DNA of 64,000 nucleotides from Terrimonas ferruginea DSM 30193 (GCF_000425585.1 NZ_KE384398.1:62001-126000), one strand, 5' to 3'; counted from the first letter of the stretch, positions 44,001 through 53,227 are shown. Notes: generated from the letters alone by a model not told the origin. Program-made: numbers and translations.

Positions 44001-44912
44001 CAAAAACACCAGATCGACTATATCACGGCCAATGCCGGAAAGCTGGAAATTGGTCCTTTGGATATCGACCGTTTTGTCAAAGACACGATACTGGACCTGG
44101 GCACAATCCGGTTATCGGATGCATTCCTGTATAATTTCCGGGACAAACGATTGCCGATGCGCATGGATATCGTAAGACCATTGCCGGTTGATCAATTGAC
44201 ACAGATCGGTACAAAATTCCGCGCAGACTCGCTGGTGATTGCCAACAGCCGTGTATTGTATGAAGAATTAAACGAGAAAACAGGTAAAAGCGGCCTTATC
44301 CGCGTTGGAGACCTCAATGCCACACTGACGCATCTACGCAACTTTGATCTTGGTGAACAAGACAGCCTTGTAATACATGCCAATGGCCGGCTCGAAGACA
44401 GCATTGCCATTCACTTACAATTAAAAGAATCCTATACCGATACGCTTTCCGGGTTCCGCATGCAATTGCAGATGGGACCTGCGGATTTGACTATCCTCAA
44501 TCCCGTGCTGGCACCGCTGGCATCCGCAGAATTAAAATCGGGTCACCTCGATTCCCTGACCATGCAGGTTAACGGGCGTGAATATTTAGCTTACGGAGAA
44601 ATGTACATGCATTACCGCAACCTGCGCATTCGGATACTGAAAAAAGGAAACCCGGATAAGAAATCATTCCTTTCCAGCGTAATGAGCGGACTTGCCAACG
44701 CATTTGTGGTGAAAAAAAATAATGACTCCCGCAAAGGCGTGGTATTCTTCAGCCGCCACCGCGAACGCTCTGCCATCAACTACCTGGTGAAGATTACACT
44801 CAGCGGCGTAACCAGCAGTGTGGGCGCCCGCAGCAATAAAAAACAAACGAAACGCTACCAGCAGACACTGAAGGAAAAACAACTGGCTCCCGTAGAAGAC
44901 GCAACAAAATAG
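41046..44912 (+). CDS. AsmA-like large envelope protein, 1288 aa
   Basis: A single N-terminal membrane helix (about 10-32, VLAWIIGTLVALAVSFHFWF) anchors a very long beta-rich periplasmic chain made of repeating strand patterns such as FKFNWFSKKMELENAVFYST, RLVNPHVTVTKLR and FRINVLRKLVELDSCTV. That layout is typical of AsmA/TamB-like or DUF748-like bridge proteins, which move phospholipids or help barrel assembly. Assignment to the group is by architecture only, not by a motif. A basic tail ends the protein (TLKEKQLAPVEDATK). The frame starts at TTG 41046; no upstream ATG fits. It is a single gene between a repeat region and the beta-oxidation gene. Confidence 0.72.
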   Translation: MNAKARSRKILKVLAWIIGTLVALAVSFHFWFVNHAEEIIENLVSSQSNGKLHLKVRKFKFNWFSKKMELENAVFYSTDTATSSAAYQFDVERLQVEVKAVFPILFEKKILIDSLRLVNPHVTVTKLRNVQRDTTSGNDISIPKEMGRVYNSIQDALSVLKVKRFQIENGRFSLYNRMRPEQQPVEISKIFFNLDNLQVADTNTTNAAQKIFFSDNISLSTHNQDIALPDGIHRLAFKNFRINVLRKLVELDSCTVSASRQDSSGNSFRVFFEKLKLTNIDFDTLYHSEVIKADSVYCFRPRFRLDVQLPDRKKGGTTKPPPSLNEIVQQLTGDMQLAFVIVEDGSFDINTMRAGRPSSFTSEHNNFEITGLRVQQRAKRPLSVDGFKMGIRNFENFLRDSTYSIQFDSILFNNNRISLSNFSYRELTNNRTINTLTVPQLELQGLSWDNLVLEQQLMAERVTLYKPSIRYHVRNNPGKSQNIFDVLSGLGEMMQLSNLHLIEGQVSLVFPNKSELELERATLHIAGRDLVNSKQLKGIQQSVTRLDFAKGRLHVGPVTALLQGVQFTGETNHLRADVLEVTDISKAKIKASGVNIRTLVIDDKLQQTRIEGISWDSAVLNLPLGRRSTPQEKGEGFILRDVDGRRTRVFASDDTRQLEVYFKHIGAASFSSGKRRHFRIKALDAAGGNLRYRHGAASLEMDRFDLRDGEPSHFQSIRYQRSRTYDTIIASIPMVQLVPDIDAFFRGDIGASAITLDRPTFFWHASDHDTLTSTQETGWPLPDTRINSLKIIQPTLSLQYEQAGKNFQLEWEGKDPRNYLQLEDIVSDETNTSFSARTIQFLVNGFTVAGPSGRRYHAGSGEIDAKLSNLHYRELEGNDIEWEGQLDQLNARNFTIDSIGKKNATLQIKTASLSGLRVDAASILKLTELIQKNKEFRLSNFTGTYQDSGVNWNWYNTAYDKRSRLLSLDSFRYQPAPEKEAFMEKQKHQIDYITANAGKLEIGPLDIDRFVKDTILDLGTIRLSDAFLYNFRDKRLPMRMDIVRPLPVDQLTQIGTKFRADSLVIANSRVLYEELNEKTGKSGLIRVGDLNATLTHLRNFDLGEQDSLVIHANGRLEDSIAIHLQLKESYTDTLSGFRMQLQMGPADLTILNPVLAPLASAELKSGHLDSLTMQVNGREYLAYGEMYMHYRNLRIRILKKGNPDKKSFLSSVMSGLANAFVVKKNNDSRKGVVFFSRHRERSAINYLVKITLSGVTSSVGARSNKKQTKRYQQTLKEKQLAPVEDATK

Positions 44913-45010
44913 TAAAGATAAAAATTGACCTGCCGCTGTCTTTTCAACACTTTTTTATTTTACCTTCACAGTAAATAGTTGTTTAACTAACTAATTTTAA
45001 GCATAGCTGT

Positions 45011-47383
45011 ATGAAAAGAAATATCAAAAAAGTAGCTGTGTTAGGCAGTGGTGTAATGGGTTCACGTATTGCGTGTCATTTCGCCGGCGTGGGGCTTCAG
45101 GTATTGTTGCTCGACATTGCACCGCAGGGCGCGCAGACAACCGCTGAAAAAAACAAACTCGTCAATGATGCACTGACGGCTGCCATCAAAAGCAATCCCT
45201 CTCCCGTATATACAAAGGACGTGGTGAAAAAAATCACCACCGGCAACTTTGAAGACAACATGAAAGATATTGCAGGTTGCGACTGGATCATCGAAGTGGT
45301 GGTGGAGCGCCTGGATATCAAACAACAGATATATGACCAGGTAGAGAAATACCGGAAGCCCGGCACACTGATCACTTCCAATACATCAGGTATTCCCATT
45401 CACCTGATGGCTGAAGGACGCAGCGAAGATTTCCGCCGTCATTTCTGCGGCACACACTTTTTCAATCCGCCGCGTTACCTGCGTTTGCTTGAAATCATTC
45501 CTACCCCTTCCACCGATCCCGAAGTTGTATCATTCCTGATGGAGTACGGTGATATTATTTTAGGTAAAACAACGGTTCTTTGCAAAGACACACCAGCCTT
45601 TATCGCCAACCGCATTGGCGTATACAGCATCATGGCCATCTTCGGACTCGTTGATAAATTAGGTTTGACGATCGATGAAGTAGATGCACTTACCGGTCCG
45701 GCAATCGGCCGCCCAAAATCTGCCACTTTCCGCACGGCTGATGTGGTAGGCATCGATACGCTGGTAAAAGTAGCCAAAGGTGTACAGGACAATTGCCCGG
45801 ACGACGAAGCACGCGACACCTTTACCATTCCCGCATGGCTGGACAAAGTAGTAGAAAATAAATGGCTGGGCGATAAGACCAAACAGGGCTTCTTCAAAAA
45901 AATGCCTCCCGGTGCCGACGGCAAAAAAGATATTCATGTACTCAATCTTTCCACGCTTGAGTACGAACCCCGGCAAAAACCAAAATTCGCAACGGTAGAA
46001 GCAGGCAAGCCCATCGAAGACCTGGCACAACGCCTGAAAGTATTGGTAGCCGGTACGGATAAAGCCGGTGAGTTCTACCGACAGTTCCACTACTCTCTTT
46101 TCTCTTACATTTCTTTCCGCATTCCCGAAATCAGCGATGAATTGTATCGCGTGGATGATGCGATGATGGCGGGCTTTGGCTGGGAGATCGGCGCGTTTGA
46201 AAGCTGGGATGTATTAGGTGTAAAGAAAACGGTGGAAGCCATGAAAGCCGCGGGTTATGCCGTAGCACCCTGGGTCGGGGAAATGCTCGATGCAGGCCAT
46301 CAACGTTTTTATAAAGTAGAGAACGGCAAGAAACTCGCTTACGACCCTGCCAGTAAATCATACAAGGCATTGCCCGGTGGTGAATCCTTCCTCGTGTTAA
46401 GCAACTTCCAGGATAAAATTGTCTGGAAAAATAATAGCTGCAAATTGTACGATATCGGTGACGGTGTGCTCGGTATTCAATGGAATACAAAAATGGGCAG
46501 CATCGGCGGTGACGTACTGAGTGGCATACAGGCCGGCATCGAAAAAGCAGAGAAAGAATTTAAAGGACTGGTGATCGGCAACGAAGGTCCCAACTTCTCC
46601 GCCGGTGCCAATGTGGGCATGATCTTCATGCTGGCCATCGAACAGGAATACGATGAGCTGGATATGGCCATCCGGCTTTTCCAGAACACCATGATGCGCG
46701 CACGTTATTCTTCCGTGCCCGTAGTGGTGGCCCCGCACGGACTGGCATTGGGTGGTGCATGCGAACTGAGCCTGCATGCCGACAAAGTATGTGCAGCCGC
46801 CGAAACCTATACCGGTCTGGTGGAATTGGGCGTAGGACTTATTCCCGGCGGTGGCGGTACAAAAGAATTTGTGTTGCGTGCGGCGGATGAAATGCACGAA
46901 GACGAACCAGACACCATCACATTGAAAAACCGTTTCCTGACCATCGCTACGGCCAAAGTGGCTACTTCGGCAGCGGAAGGGTTTAATATCGGCGTATACA
47001 GAAAAGGACTCGACGAAGTGGTGATGAACCAGGGACGCCGTATTGCAGAAGCAAAAAAATCGGTCATCGAAATATATGACAGCGGATACGTGACACCTGT
47101 TCAGCGCAAAGACGTAAAAGTGCTGGGCCGTTCGGCGCTCGGAGCTTTGCTCGCGGGTATCAATGGTATGTGGCGCGCCAATTACGCTACCGACCACGAT
47201 GCATTTGTAGCACGCAAACTCGCCTACGTTATGTGCGGCGGCGACCTCAGCGAACCCAGCTTTGTAAGCGAACAATACCTGCTCGATCTCGAACGCGAAG
47301 CATTCCTTTCCCTCTGCGGCGAAAAGAAAACGCTGGAAAGAATCCAGAGCGTGTTGAAGAGCGGCAAACCGGTGAGGAACTGA
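45011..47383 (+). CDS. Bifunctional 3-hydroxyacyl-CoA dehydrogenase/enoyl-CoA hydratase (FadN-type)
   Basis: A 790-residue beta-oxidation enzyme. Residues 1-200 are the NAD Rossmann domain (GSGVMG at 12-17; ITSNTSGIPI; FCGTHFFNPPRYL) of 3-hydroxyacyl-CoA dehydrogenase, 200-400 its C-terminal dimerisation part. From about 490 an enoyl-CoA hydratase domain follows with the oxyanion holes at GPNFSAGANVG and GLALGGACELSLHAD and the catalytic-Glu region GLIPGGGGTKE. Dehydrogenase before hydratase is the FadN/YusL order, opposite to FadB/FadJ. Its partner thiolase and acyl-CoA dehydrogenase are not in the window. Its stop overlaps the first unit of a heptamer array. Confidence 0.93.
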   Translation: MKRNIKKVAVLGSGVMGSRIACHFAGVGLQVLLLDIAPQGAQTTAEKNKLVNDALTAAIKSNPSPVYTKDVVKKITTGNFEDNMKDIAGCDWIIEVVVERLDIKQQIYDQVEKYRKPGTLITSNTSGIPIHLMAEGRSEDFRRHFCGTHFFNPPRYLRLLEIIPTPSTDPEVVSFLMEYGDIILGKTTVLCKDTPAFIANRIGVYSIMAIFGLVDKLGLTIDEVDALTGPAIGRPKSATFRTADVVGIDTLVKVAKGVQDNCPDDEARDTFTIPAWLDKVVENKWLGDKTKQGFFKKMPPGADGKKDIHVLNLSTLEYEPRQKPKFATVEAGKPIEDLAQRLKVLVAGTDKAGEFYRQFHYSLFSYISFRIPEISDELYRVDDAMMAGFGWEIGAFESWDVLGVKKTVEAMKAAGYAVAPWVGEMLDAGHQRFYKVENGKKLAYDPASKSYKALPGGESFLVLSNFQDKIVWKNNSCKLYDIGDGVLGIQWNTKMGSIGGDVLSGIQAGIEKAEKEFKGLVIGNEGPNFSAGANVGMIFMLAIEQEYDELDMAIRLFQNTMMRARYSSVPVVVAPHGLALGGACELSLHADKVCAAAETYTGLVELGVGLIPGGGGTKEFVLRAADEMHEDEPDTITLKNRFLTIATAKVATSAAEGFNIGVYRKGLDEVVMNQGRRIAEAKKSVIEIYDSGYVTPVQRKDVKVLGRSALGALLAGINGMWRANYATDHDAFVARKLAYVMCGGDLSEPSFVSEQYLLDLEREAFLSLCGEKKTLERIQSVLKSGKPVRN

Positions 47384-47514
47384 GTGAATGGTGAATGGTC
47401 AATCGTGAATCGTCAATCGTGAATCGTCAATAGTTTCTTCAATCCGTTGCTGGTATTAACACCAACAACAGAACTTAATACTTATTACTTAATACTTATT
47501 ACTTAACGCTTACA
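47383..47514. repeat. 7 x NGTSAAT and 6 x ACTTANN arrays
   Basis: Seven heptamers (47383-47431) begin inside the stop codon of the preceding gene; six ACTTANN units follow (47473-47514), then AAGGCTGTTCACC and the CCTTACGCCTTAGG words with a CCGAAGCTTCGG palindrome. Confidence 0.8.
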
Positions 47515-47573
47515 AAGGCTGTTCACCTTACGCCTTAGGCCGAAGCTTCGGCCTTATACCTTCAACCTTCATT

Positions 47574-47939
47574 ATGAACTGTACTGTCACCGACTTCAGC
47601 ACCGACTCACGCAGCTACCGCATCAGCGGGATCACCGAAACGGAATTTAATAACAGTCTCGAACTGTTCCTGGCGGCGCGGGATCTGAAATATAAAAGTG
47701 ATAAGGCCGGCATGAAATTGTATGCCCGGGGAAACCTGGTGCTGCGTATACTGGTGGGCGTATTTGTAAAATACTTCCGCGTAGGGGTGACGGGAAAGCG
47801 AATAGACGAGCAGACTTTTGAAGTAACGCTGAAGCGCCCCATGAACTTTTTTGTTTCCGGCGGTTTGATTGGGATAAAATCGTCGCGGAAAGAATTTGAC
47901 ACCCTGGCCGAAGATTTCAAAAATCATTTCACGCGGTAA
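47574..47939 (+). CDS. Hypothetical protein, 121 aa
   Basis: Family not recognised. The small basic protein has no signal peptide. Its middle contains two hydrophobic beta strands (NLVLRILVGVFVKYF) and later a strand-turn VTLKRPMNFFVSGGLIG, ending with an amphipathic helix (KEFDTLAEDFKNHF). It could be a cytosolic alpha/beta domain of about 13 kDa. It starts 14 bases before the next gene ends its leader (stop 47939, next ATG 47954), so the two are probably one transcript. Confidence 0.65.
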   Translation: MNCTVTDFSTDSRSYRISGITETEFNNSLELFLAARDLKYKSDKAGMKLYARGNLVLRILVGVFVKYFRVGVTGKRIDEQTFEVTLKRPMNFFVSGGLIGIKSSRKEFDTLAEDFKNHFTR

Positions 47940-47953
47940 ATTAACCAGTCTCT

Positions 47954-48607
47954 ATGGGCATTGTGGAACTCACAGATACAACACTGTTGATATCGTCCCA
48001 TATCATCCTCTACGGGAGCGCGGCTAATGAAGAGCTGGCCGAACGGATCAGGCGCGAGATCCATAACATGTGGAACGAACCACAGGCCCGCATCCACCGC
48101 AAAGGCCAATTACTCGCTGTACATTTTCAGATCACCGCACAATACCGCGCCGATATCCGGCCCGAAGAAGTGCTGGGTAACGATGATCCGCGTAATAATT
48201 ATTTCCGTGTGGAACCGGAAGCCGCCGGTAATATTTCTTTTGTGGATGGCCTCGGATGTAATACCGGTTACTTTTTACTGGAAAATTTATACGAAGGCTC
48301 CACCACCGCGGCGCATGAATATGGCCACACGCTGGGACTACCGCATCCGCATAATGTGGATTATCGCGGCAAAGGCGTGCCGGGCATCATGTACCCGCGC
48401 GGCACCTGGGTAGACCCGGCCTTTCAATACGATCCGCAACAATCTCCCGGTAAAAAAGGCGGCACGCTTTATCCCATTCACCGGCGCGTGCGGCAGGAAG
48501 ATATCGACGATCTCAAACTACACCGTTTGCCGTTCCAGGACGGCCAGGCCGTCCTCGGCGAATTCTCCAGCATCTGGCATCCTTCACCGTTCACAGGAGA
48601 AGAATAA
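47954..48607 (+). CDS. Metzincin-like zinc protease, 217 aa
   Basis: The zinc site HEYGHTLGLPH has the full HExxHxxGxxH pattern (His121, Glu122, His125, His131) and is followed by a Met-turn GIMYPRG with Met146, so this is a metzincin close to the M10/M12 group. A signal peptide is not apparent: the N-terminus is MGIVELTDTTLLISS, so the enzyme is either cytosolic or secreted by another route. A C-terminal helix and a Lys/Gly-rich turn end it. It is the second gene of a pair with the 121-residue protein. The substrate is unknown. Confidence 0.82.
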   Translation: MGIVELTDTTLLISSHIILYGSAANEELAERIRREIHNMWNEPQARIHRKGQLLAVHFQITAQYRADIRPEEVLGNDDPRNNYFRVEPEAAGNISFVDGLGCNTGYFLLENLYEGSTTAAHEYGHTLGLPHPHNVDYRGKGVPGIMYPRGTWVDPAFQYDPQQSPGKKGGTLYPIHRRVRQEDIDDLKLHRLPFQDGQAVLGEFSSIWHPSPFTGEE

Positions 48608-48692
48608 CCGTTTACCTATAATATTGCTTTTTTCTATTGCGTCTGGCCGCTTTTCTCTATTTTTCGGTTCCATACGCTAAACTTCTTTTTTC

Positions 48693-49604
48693 ATGTCTGT
48701 ATTAAGTGTTCAGCAAATCAGCAAGAACTATGGTGCCGTCAAAGCGCTCAACAATGTGAGCTTTGAAGTGCCCCAGGGTTCTGTTTACGGCATTCTTGGT
48801 CCCAATGGAAGTGGTAAGACCACGCTGTTGGGTATTGTGATGGATGTATTGAAAGCCTCGGGTGGACAATTCCGCTGGAATGGCCAGCCCGGTGATGCCG
48901 ATCAACGTAAAAGGATCGGCACCTTACTCGAAACGCCGAATTTCTATAGCTATCTCAGCGCCGAAAAAAACCTCGAAATTGCCGCCCGCATCAAAGAACG
49001 TGGGCTCGATGATATCGACCGGGTATTGCAGATGGTGAACCTGCATCAACGCAGAACTTCCAAGTTCAATACTTATTCATTAGGGATGAAACAGCGCCTC
49101 GCGATCGCTTCGGCATTGCTGGGCGATCCGGATATCCTGGTATTCGATGAGCCTACCAACGGCCTCGATCCTGCGGGGATCGCGGAGATCCGCGAGCTGA
49201 TCATCGAGCTGAACCGCCAGGGCAAGACCATCATCATGGCCAGCCACATTCTTGATGAAGTGGAGCGCGTGTGTACACACGTAACCATCATTCAGAAAGG
49301 CGTGCTGAAAACCAGCGGCACGGTGCAGGAAGTACTGTCAGCATCCGGTGAAACGGATGTGCTGGTTGAAATCGCCGCAGACGATGCAACGGCTCTCGAA
49401 ACAATCATCAGACAGTTCCCGGGTGTGAAAGATGTAAAAGTGATCGGACAGGTATTGAGCGTATTGTGCACCGAGAACGTCAACTCCGGACAGCTCAATA
49501 AATATTGTTTTGAAAAAGGCGTAGTGCTGACACAGCTCAACATGAAAAAGAAAAATCTCGAAACCCGTTTCCTCGAGATCACCGGCAAACAAAGCGACCG
49601 TTAA
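48693..49604 (+). CDS. ABC transporter ATP-binding subunit
   Basis: A 303-residue ABC ATPase of the multidrug/CcmA-like exporter type. Walker A GPNGSGKT is at 36-43, the signature reads YSLGMKQRLAIA, Walker B is LVFDEPTNGLDP and the switch His sits in IMASHILDE. A C-terminal extension of about 90 residues (EIAADDATALETII onward) is similar to that in NatA-like proteins. The permease gene begins 26 bases after its stop, and a lipoprotein gene follows that. The cargo is unknown. Confidence 0.92.
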   Translation: MSVLSVQQISKNYGAVKALNNVSFEVPQGSVYGILGPNGSGKTTLLGIVMDVLKASGGQFRWNGQPGDADQRKRIGTLLETPNFYSYLSAEKNLEIAARIKERGLDDIDRVLQMVNLHQRRTSKFNTYSLGMKQRLAIASALLGDPDILVFDEPTNGLDPAGIAEIRELIIELNRQGKTIIMASHILDEVERVCTHVTIIQKGVLKTSGTVQEVLSASGETDVLVEIAADDATALETIIRQFPGVKDVKVIGQVLSVLCTENVNSGQLNKYCFEKGVVLTQLNMKKKNLETRFLEITGKQSDR

Positions 49605-49630
49605 TTTTTATCCTTCCAAAGCTCAAGGCT

Positions 49631-50446
49631 ATGTTGAAACTCTTTAAGATCGAATGGCTCAAAATAAATACTTACCGGACATTCTGGGTATTGTTCGGCA
49701 CGTTCGTCGTATTCTTTCCGCTGACGGTATTCTTCTCCGCCAGTAAATACATGGAACAAACGTCTGGAGCGCGGGGAAGCGGCCCCAATCCCGAGGATCT
49801 GGCGAAAGCCCTGATCGGCGCACCTTTCGTATTTCCAAAGATCTGGCAAACCTCCGCCTGGTTTGGTGGTCATTTCTTTGTGATCATCGGGATGCTGTTT
49901 GTGATGCTCATCACCAATGAAGTGCAGTACCGTACGCATCGGCAGAATATCATCGACGGCTGGAGCCGTCTGGACTTTCTGCGCGCCAAAGCATCGGTGA
50001 TGTTCTTCTTTGTCATTGCGGCAACCCTGCTCGTATTTATTACAGGTATTATTACGGGGCTGGCTTTCTCCGCTCCGGGAGCCGACCTGTTCGAAGACGT
50101 ACACTACGTAGCTTATTTTGCATTAATGGCCTTCCACTATCTTTTAATTGGATTTTTTATCGCTATCTTGGTAAAGCGTACAGGACTGGCCGTGATCGTT
50201 TATTTCATCTCTGTATATGTGATCGATGGATTGTTGTGGTTGCTGCTGACCATACGGGGAAACCAGATGGGATACTTCCTTCCCTTCGAAACGGTGGATG
50301 CATTGATCCCTAGTCCGTTTACGCCTGAAATGATGAAGCTTCGTACCGTTGCTGATTACACCTTACTGATCTCTACAGCCGTGTACGTTTCTCTTTTCAC
50401 TTATCTCATTGTTAACCGCTTTAAAAACGCCGACCTGAAGACCTGA
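49631..50446 (+). CDS. ABC-2-type permease
   Basis: A 271-residue membrane protein with six predicted helices. The first (FWVLFGTFVVFFPLTVFF) is followed by a small external loop and a helix with WFGGHFFVIIGMLFVMLI, then a motif QYRTHRQNIIDGWSRLDF typical of ABC-2 permeases; four further helices fill residues 125-255. It pairs with the ATPase 26 bases upstream. The export substrate cannot be inferred. Confidence 0.88.
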   Translation: MLKLFKIEWLKINTYRTFWVLFGTFVVFFPLTVFFSASKYMEQTSGARGSGPNPEDLAKALIGAPFVFPKIWQTSAWFGGHFFVIIGMLFVMLITNEVQYRTHRQNIIDGWSRLDFLRAKASVMFFFVIAATLLVFITGIITGLAFSAPGADLFEDVHYVAYFALMAFHYLLIGFFIAILVKRTGLAVIVYFISVYVIDGLLWLLLTIRGNQMGYFLPFETVDALIPSPFTPEMMKLRTVADYTLLISTAVYVSLFTYLIVNRFKNADLKT

Positions 50447-50476
50447 GTATGTTATTGTTCACCTAAACGTCATAAC

Positions 50477-51037
50477 ATGAAAGTGTCATTCTCTAACGGT
50501 TTGCCTCTGCTATTATTATTACTGGCCTGTAATAGCCAGGAAGCAGGCAGCAACAAAGACAAAAGCGGCGACAGCACGGCCACCATCGCTCCGGCTCCAC
50601 CACCAGCCAACAAGATCACGTTCCACGACGATACCGCGCAGGTAGAAACAACCGCCTGGAACATCAATCTTTTTGGTAAAAACAATGAAAACGGTATTGC
50701 CCTCAACATCACCAGTGAACAGGACAATGGCCGTGCTTCCGTCAATCTCAATGTAAATGGTATTGCACCCGGCACTTATCCCTTCACCGCGGGACAAGGT
50801 GCACTGCAGGCCATGGGTAAAGCTTACGGTGAATACATGACACCACCCGTGAACGGAAAGCAGGAGCATTATTTTTTCCAGACAGGTGCGGTTACCATTC
50901 AATCCATCGATACGGCCTCCGGTATTCTGCAGGCAAAATTTGAAGGAGAAGCAAAAAGCGACAAGGGCAAAACGATCCGCATCACCAATGGGGTGGTGAA
51001 AGAAGGTATCGTTAAACACGGAGTGACACGATTCTAG
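50477..51037 (+). CDS. Small lipoprotein, 186 aa
   Basis: A lipoprotein signal ends in LLAC with lipidated Cys18. A Ser/Lys/Asp- and Pro-rich linker (about 19-45) leads to a single beta-sandwich-like domain (TAWNINLFGKNNENGIALNI, then ASVNLNVNGIAPGTYPF and YFFQTGAVTIQS). No named family is recognised. It is separated by 30 bases from the permease stop and may be the third gene of the ABC operon as a periplasmic partner. Its stop overlaps the convergent epimerase gene by 4 bases. Confidence 0.7.
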   Translation: MKVSFSNGLPLLLLLLACNSQEAGSNKDKSGDSTATIAPAPPPANKITFHDDTAQVETTAWNINLFGKNNENGIALNITSEQDNGRASVNLNVNGIAPGTYPFTAGQGALQAMGKAYGEYMTPPVNGKQEHYFFQTGAVTIQSIDTASGILQAKFEGEAKSDKGKTIRITNGVVKEGIVKHGVTRF

Positions 51038-51966
51038 GATTTTCCCTTGTACAGATCGGCCAGGGCTTCGGACAGTGACGGATGGTGAAACAAAAAGCCG
51101 TCCAGTTGCAGACGGGCACTGCTGACCGTTGTGCTTTTCAATACCTCTACACTCATTTCTCCCAATACGATCTTAAGCAGAAAGGCTGGTACATGCAATA
51201 GGGTAAAATACCGGCCTTTCCTGATTTTACCGATCTCATTGATCAACGTACGGTTATTGACAGGATTGGGCGCTACGGCATTGTAAGCACCGGAATAATT
51301 ACCGTTTTCCATCGCGGCCAGGTACATGTTTACCAGGTCGTCGATATGTACCCAACTGACGATTTGTTTACCATTACCCATCACGGCGCCCACACCAAAG
51401 CCGAGTGATTTTTCAAATTGCGGCAACGCACCACCTTTCGTGCTGAGTACAATACCGGTGCGGAGTTTGACCAGTCGTTTTCCCAGCGACTCCACCGGAT
51501 CGATAGAAGCTTCCCAGTCTCTGCAGGTATTACCCAGGAAATCGGGATACGGTGGAGCTTCTTCCGAAAAACCACCGGGATTAGGAATGGTGGGATCCGG
51601 TCCGTACCAACCGATGGCCGAAGCGCTGATGACCACTTCTACTTTATTGGGGGTTTCGCGGAGTGCTTTCACCAACAGTGCACTGCTGTTGACGCGGCTG
51701 TCGCGGATTTCGCGTTTGCGCTTTTCCGTCCACCGTTTGTCCGCCACGCCGGCACCGGCCAGGTGTATGATCACGTCGGCAGCGGCGACTGCTTCGCGGT
51801 CGATCTCATTTTTTTCAATATCCCATTTCGCGTAGCGGATACCATTGGCATCATCCTTATCCGCAGCGCGCGACAAGATGATCACGGTGTGTTGCCGATC
51901 GAGCAGGGCCTTTGTCAGCGCTTTGCCAACCAGACCTGTGCCGCCGGTGATGAGTACAGTGGCCAT
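51034..51966 (-). CDS. TIGR01777/SulA-like NAD-dependent epimerase
   Basis: A 310-residue extended-SDR protein. The nucleotide-binding ITGGTGLVGKAL is at the N-terminus, DVIIHLAGAGVADKRWTEKR matches the conserved second block, and the catalytic-type Tyr sits in SAIGWYGPD. The C-terminal DUF1731 part begins at RKGRYFTLLHVPAFLLK. In E. coli the homologue YfcH is of unknown function; others have linked relatives to cell division, but that is not visible here. Its 3' end overlaps the lipoprotein stop by 4 bases. Confidence 0.88.
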   Translation of the reverse strand: MATVLITGGTGLVGKALTKALLDRQHTVIILSRAADKDDANGIRYAKWDIEKNEIDREAVAAADVIIHLAGAGVADKRWTEKRKREIRDSRVNSSALLVKALRETPNKVEVVISASAIGWYGPDPTIPNPGGFSEEAPPYPDFLGNTCRDWEASIDPVESLGKRLVKLRTGIVLSTKGGALPQFEKSLGFGVGAVMGNGKQIVSWVHIDDLVNMYLAAMENGNYSGAYNAVAPNPVNNRTLINEIGKIRKGRYFTLLHVPAFLLKIVLGEMSVEVLKSTTVSSARLQLDGFLFHHPSLSEALADLYKGKS

Positions 51967-52187
51967 AGAGGGTTCAATTTAAGAGTATTACTTATATAAC
52001 GTGCTGATCGGTGGCATGGTTTTTTCTTATCTTAAAAAAAACTCATGGAATAATTGCGCCCTTTTCTAAAGCGATTATTTCCCTTCGCCGACCGGTTCCG
52101 CCTGAGAAGTGAATCAAAAAAGAAACCAAAACCGGTCTTGCGTACGAACACTGTTCCGGATATTCAAACAAAAGCAAGAACAATATC
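51967..52187. other. Short gap without gene
   Basis: No gene, repeat array or clear promoter is visible between the epimerase and the next gene. Confidence 0.3.
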
Positions 52188-52613
52188 ATGCTCCTGGTCT
52201 TTCTTTGCATAGCTATATTGGCCGGACTGCTCATCTACGGTCTTCTTACCTACAACGATCATAAGAACGTGCGTCAACGGTATTTCGCTGAGTTGAAAAT
52301 GGCGGAGAACCGTCTGGCTGCCGCACGCAAAGACTTTGAGTTGCTCGACAAACCTTTGCAGGGATTAATCAGCAAACAATTCGGCAACCGCATGGCGGAA
52401 AATGTGAAGACCGAAACGATCAGTACAGGTATGCCATCGGAATTGTTACTGGTATCATGGGGCGAGCCGGCGCAGGTATCGTACGCAACGGACGAAATGA
52501 ATAAGGAAGTATGGTATTACGATCCGTTTACCACACCTGAAAAAGAAACAGCCTATCGTACAGAGATCACCATAGAACAAAACCGTGTCAGCACCTGGAA
52601 AGATCGTAACTGA
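52188..52613 (+). CDS. Small membrane-anchored hypothetical protein, 141 aa
   Basis: One N-terminal transmembrane helix (about 2-22, [19 protein letters not shown]) is followed by a charged helix ([20 protein letters not shown]) and a small globular C-terminal domain containing [17 protein letters not shown] and [11 protein letters not shown], which resembles the SmpA/OmlA-like fold used in outer-membrane lipoprotein helpers, though the match is weak. It is not recognised as a named family. Only 17 bases separate it from the J-domain gene downstream, so both are likely in one operon. Confidence 0.68.
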   Translation: MLLVFLCIAILAGLLIYGLLTYNDHKNVRQRYFAELKMAENRLAAARKDFELLDKPLQGLISKQFGNRMAENVKTETISTGMPSELLLVSWGEPAQVSYATDEMNKEVWYYDPFTTPEKETAYRTEITIEQNRVSTWKDRN

Positions 52614-52630
52614 CCACGCAATTCCGAACC

Positions 52631-53227
52631 ATGAGCAACAGCAACTACTACGAAATATTAGGATTACCCAAGCATACAACGGATGCCGAGATCAAAAAGG
52701 CATACCGTAAGCTCTCGCTCAAATTTCACCCCGATAAAAATCCCGGCGATACGTACTTCGAAGACTGGTCGAAGAAGATCAATGAAGCCTTTGCCATCCT
52801 GGGAAATCCTGCGAGCCGTGCGGCTTATGACCAGCAGTTTGAAACACATTCGTTCAAGGATCAATTCTATCCGCGTCCCGGACAATATGCCTCTGCCGCT
52901 ACCGCAACGGAAACAGCCGAGGAAAAAGCACCTCCTCCCAAACCGCAGCCTTCGGCTGCCGAGCAGTTGGTTCTGCGACAGGTGAAAGATATGGTGCCTG
53001 ATTATCTGCGCCTGAAAGGAGAATACCTGCTGGCAAAAAAAGAATTTGAATTGGTGAAGAAGAAACAGGCACCGGCCATCTTCACCAAACAGCAATTGCT
53101 CATCGGAAGTGGTATTGCTTTGCTGGCTGTTGCCGGACTTATTTATGCGTCGATTGCCGCTACTACCCGCGCGCCTAAAGTGATCATGGAGCCATTGCCC
53201 ACGCCGGAGTGGAAGAAGAAAGCGTGA
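52631..53227 (+). CDS. Membrane-anchored J-domain protein
   Basis: A 198-residue DnaJ-type cochaperone. The J domain occupies residues 5-70 ([20 protein letters not shown]), with HPD at 33-35 stimulating DnaK ATPase. No zinc-finger or G/F-rich regions follow; instead a Pro/Lys linker ([14 protein letters not shown]), a helical segment, and a C-terminal hydrophobic helix at about 160-180 ([20 protein letters not shown]) tail-anchor it to the membrane. Such type III J proteins recruit DnaK to a local site; the client is unknown. The stop overlaps the first unit of a heptamer array. Confidence 0.87.
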   Translation: MSNSNYYEILGLPKHTTDAEIKKAYRKLSLKFHPDKNPGDTYFEDWSKKINEAFAILGNPASRAAYDQQFETHSFKDQFYPRPGQYASAATATETAEEKAPPPKPQPSAAEQLVLRQVKDMVPDYLRLKGEYLLAKKEFELVKKKQAPAIFTKQQLLIGSGIALLAVAGLIYASIAATTRAPKVIMEPLPTPEWKKKA

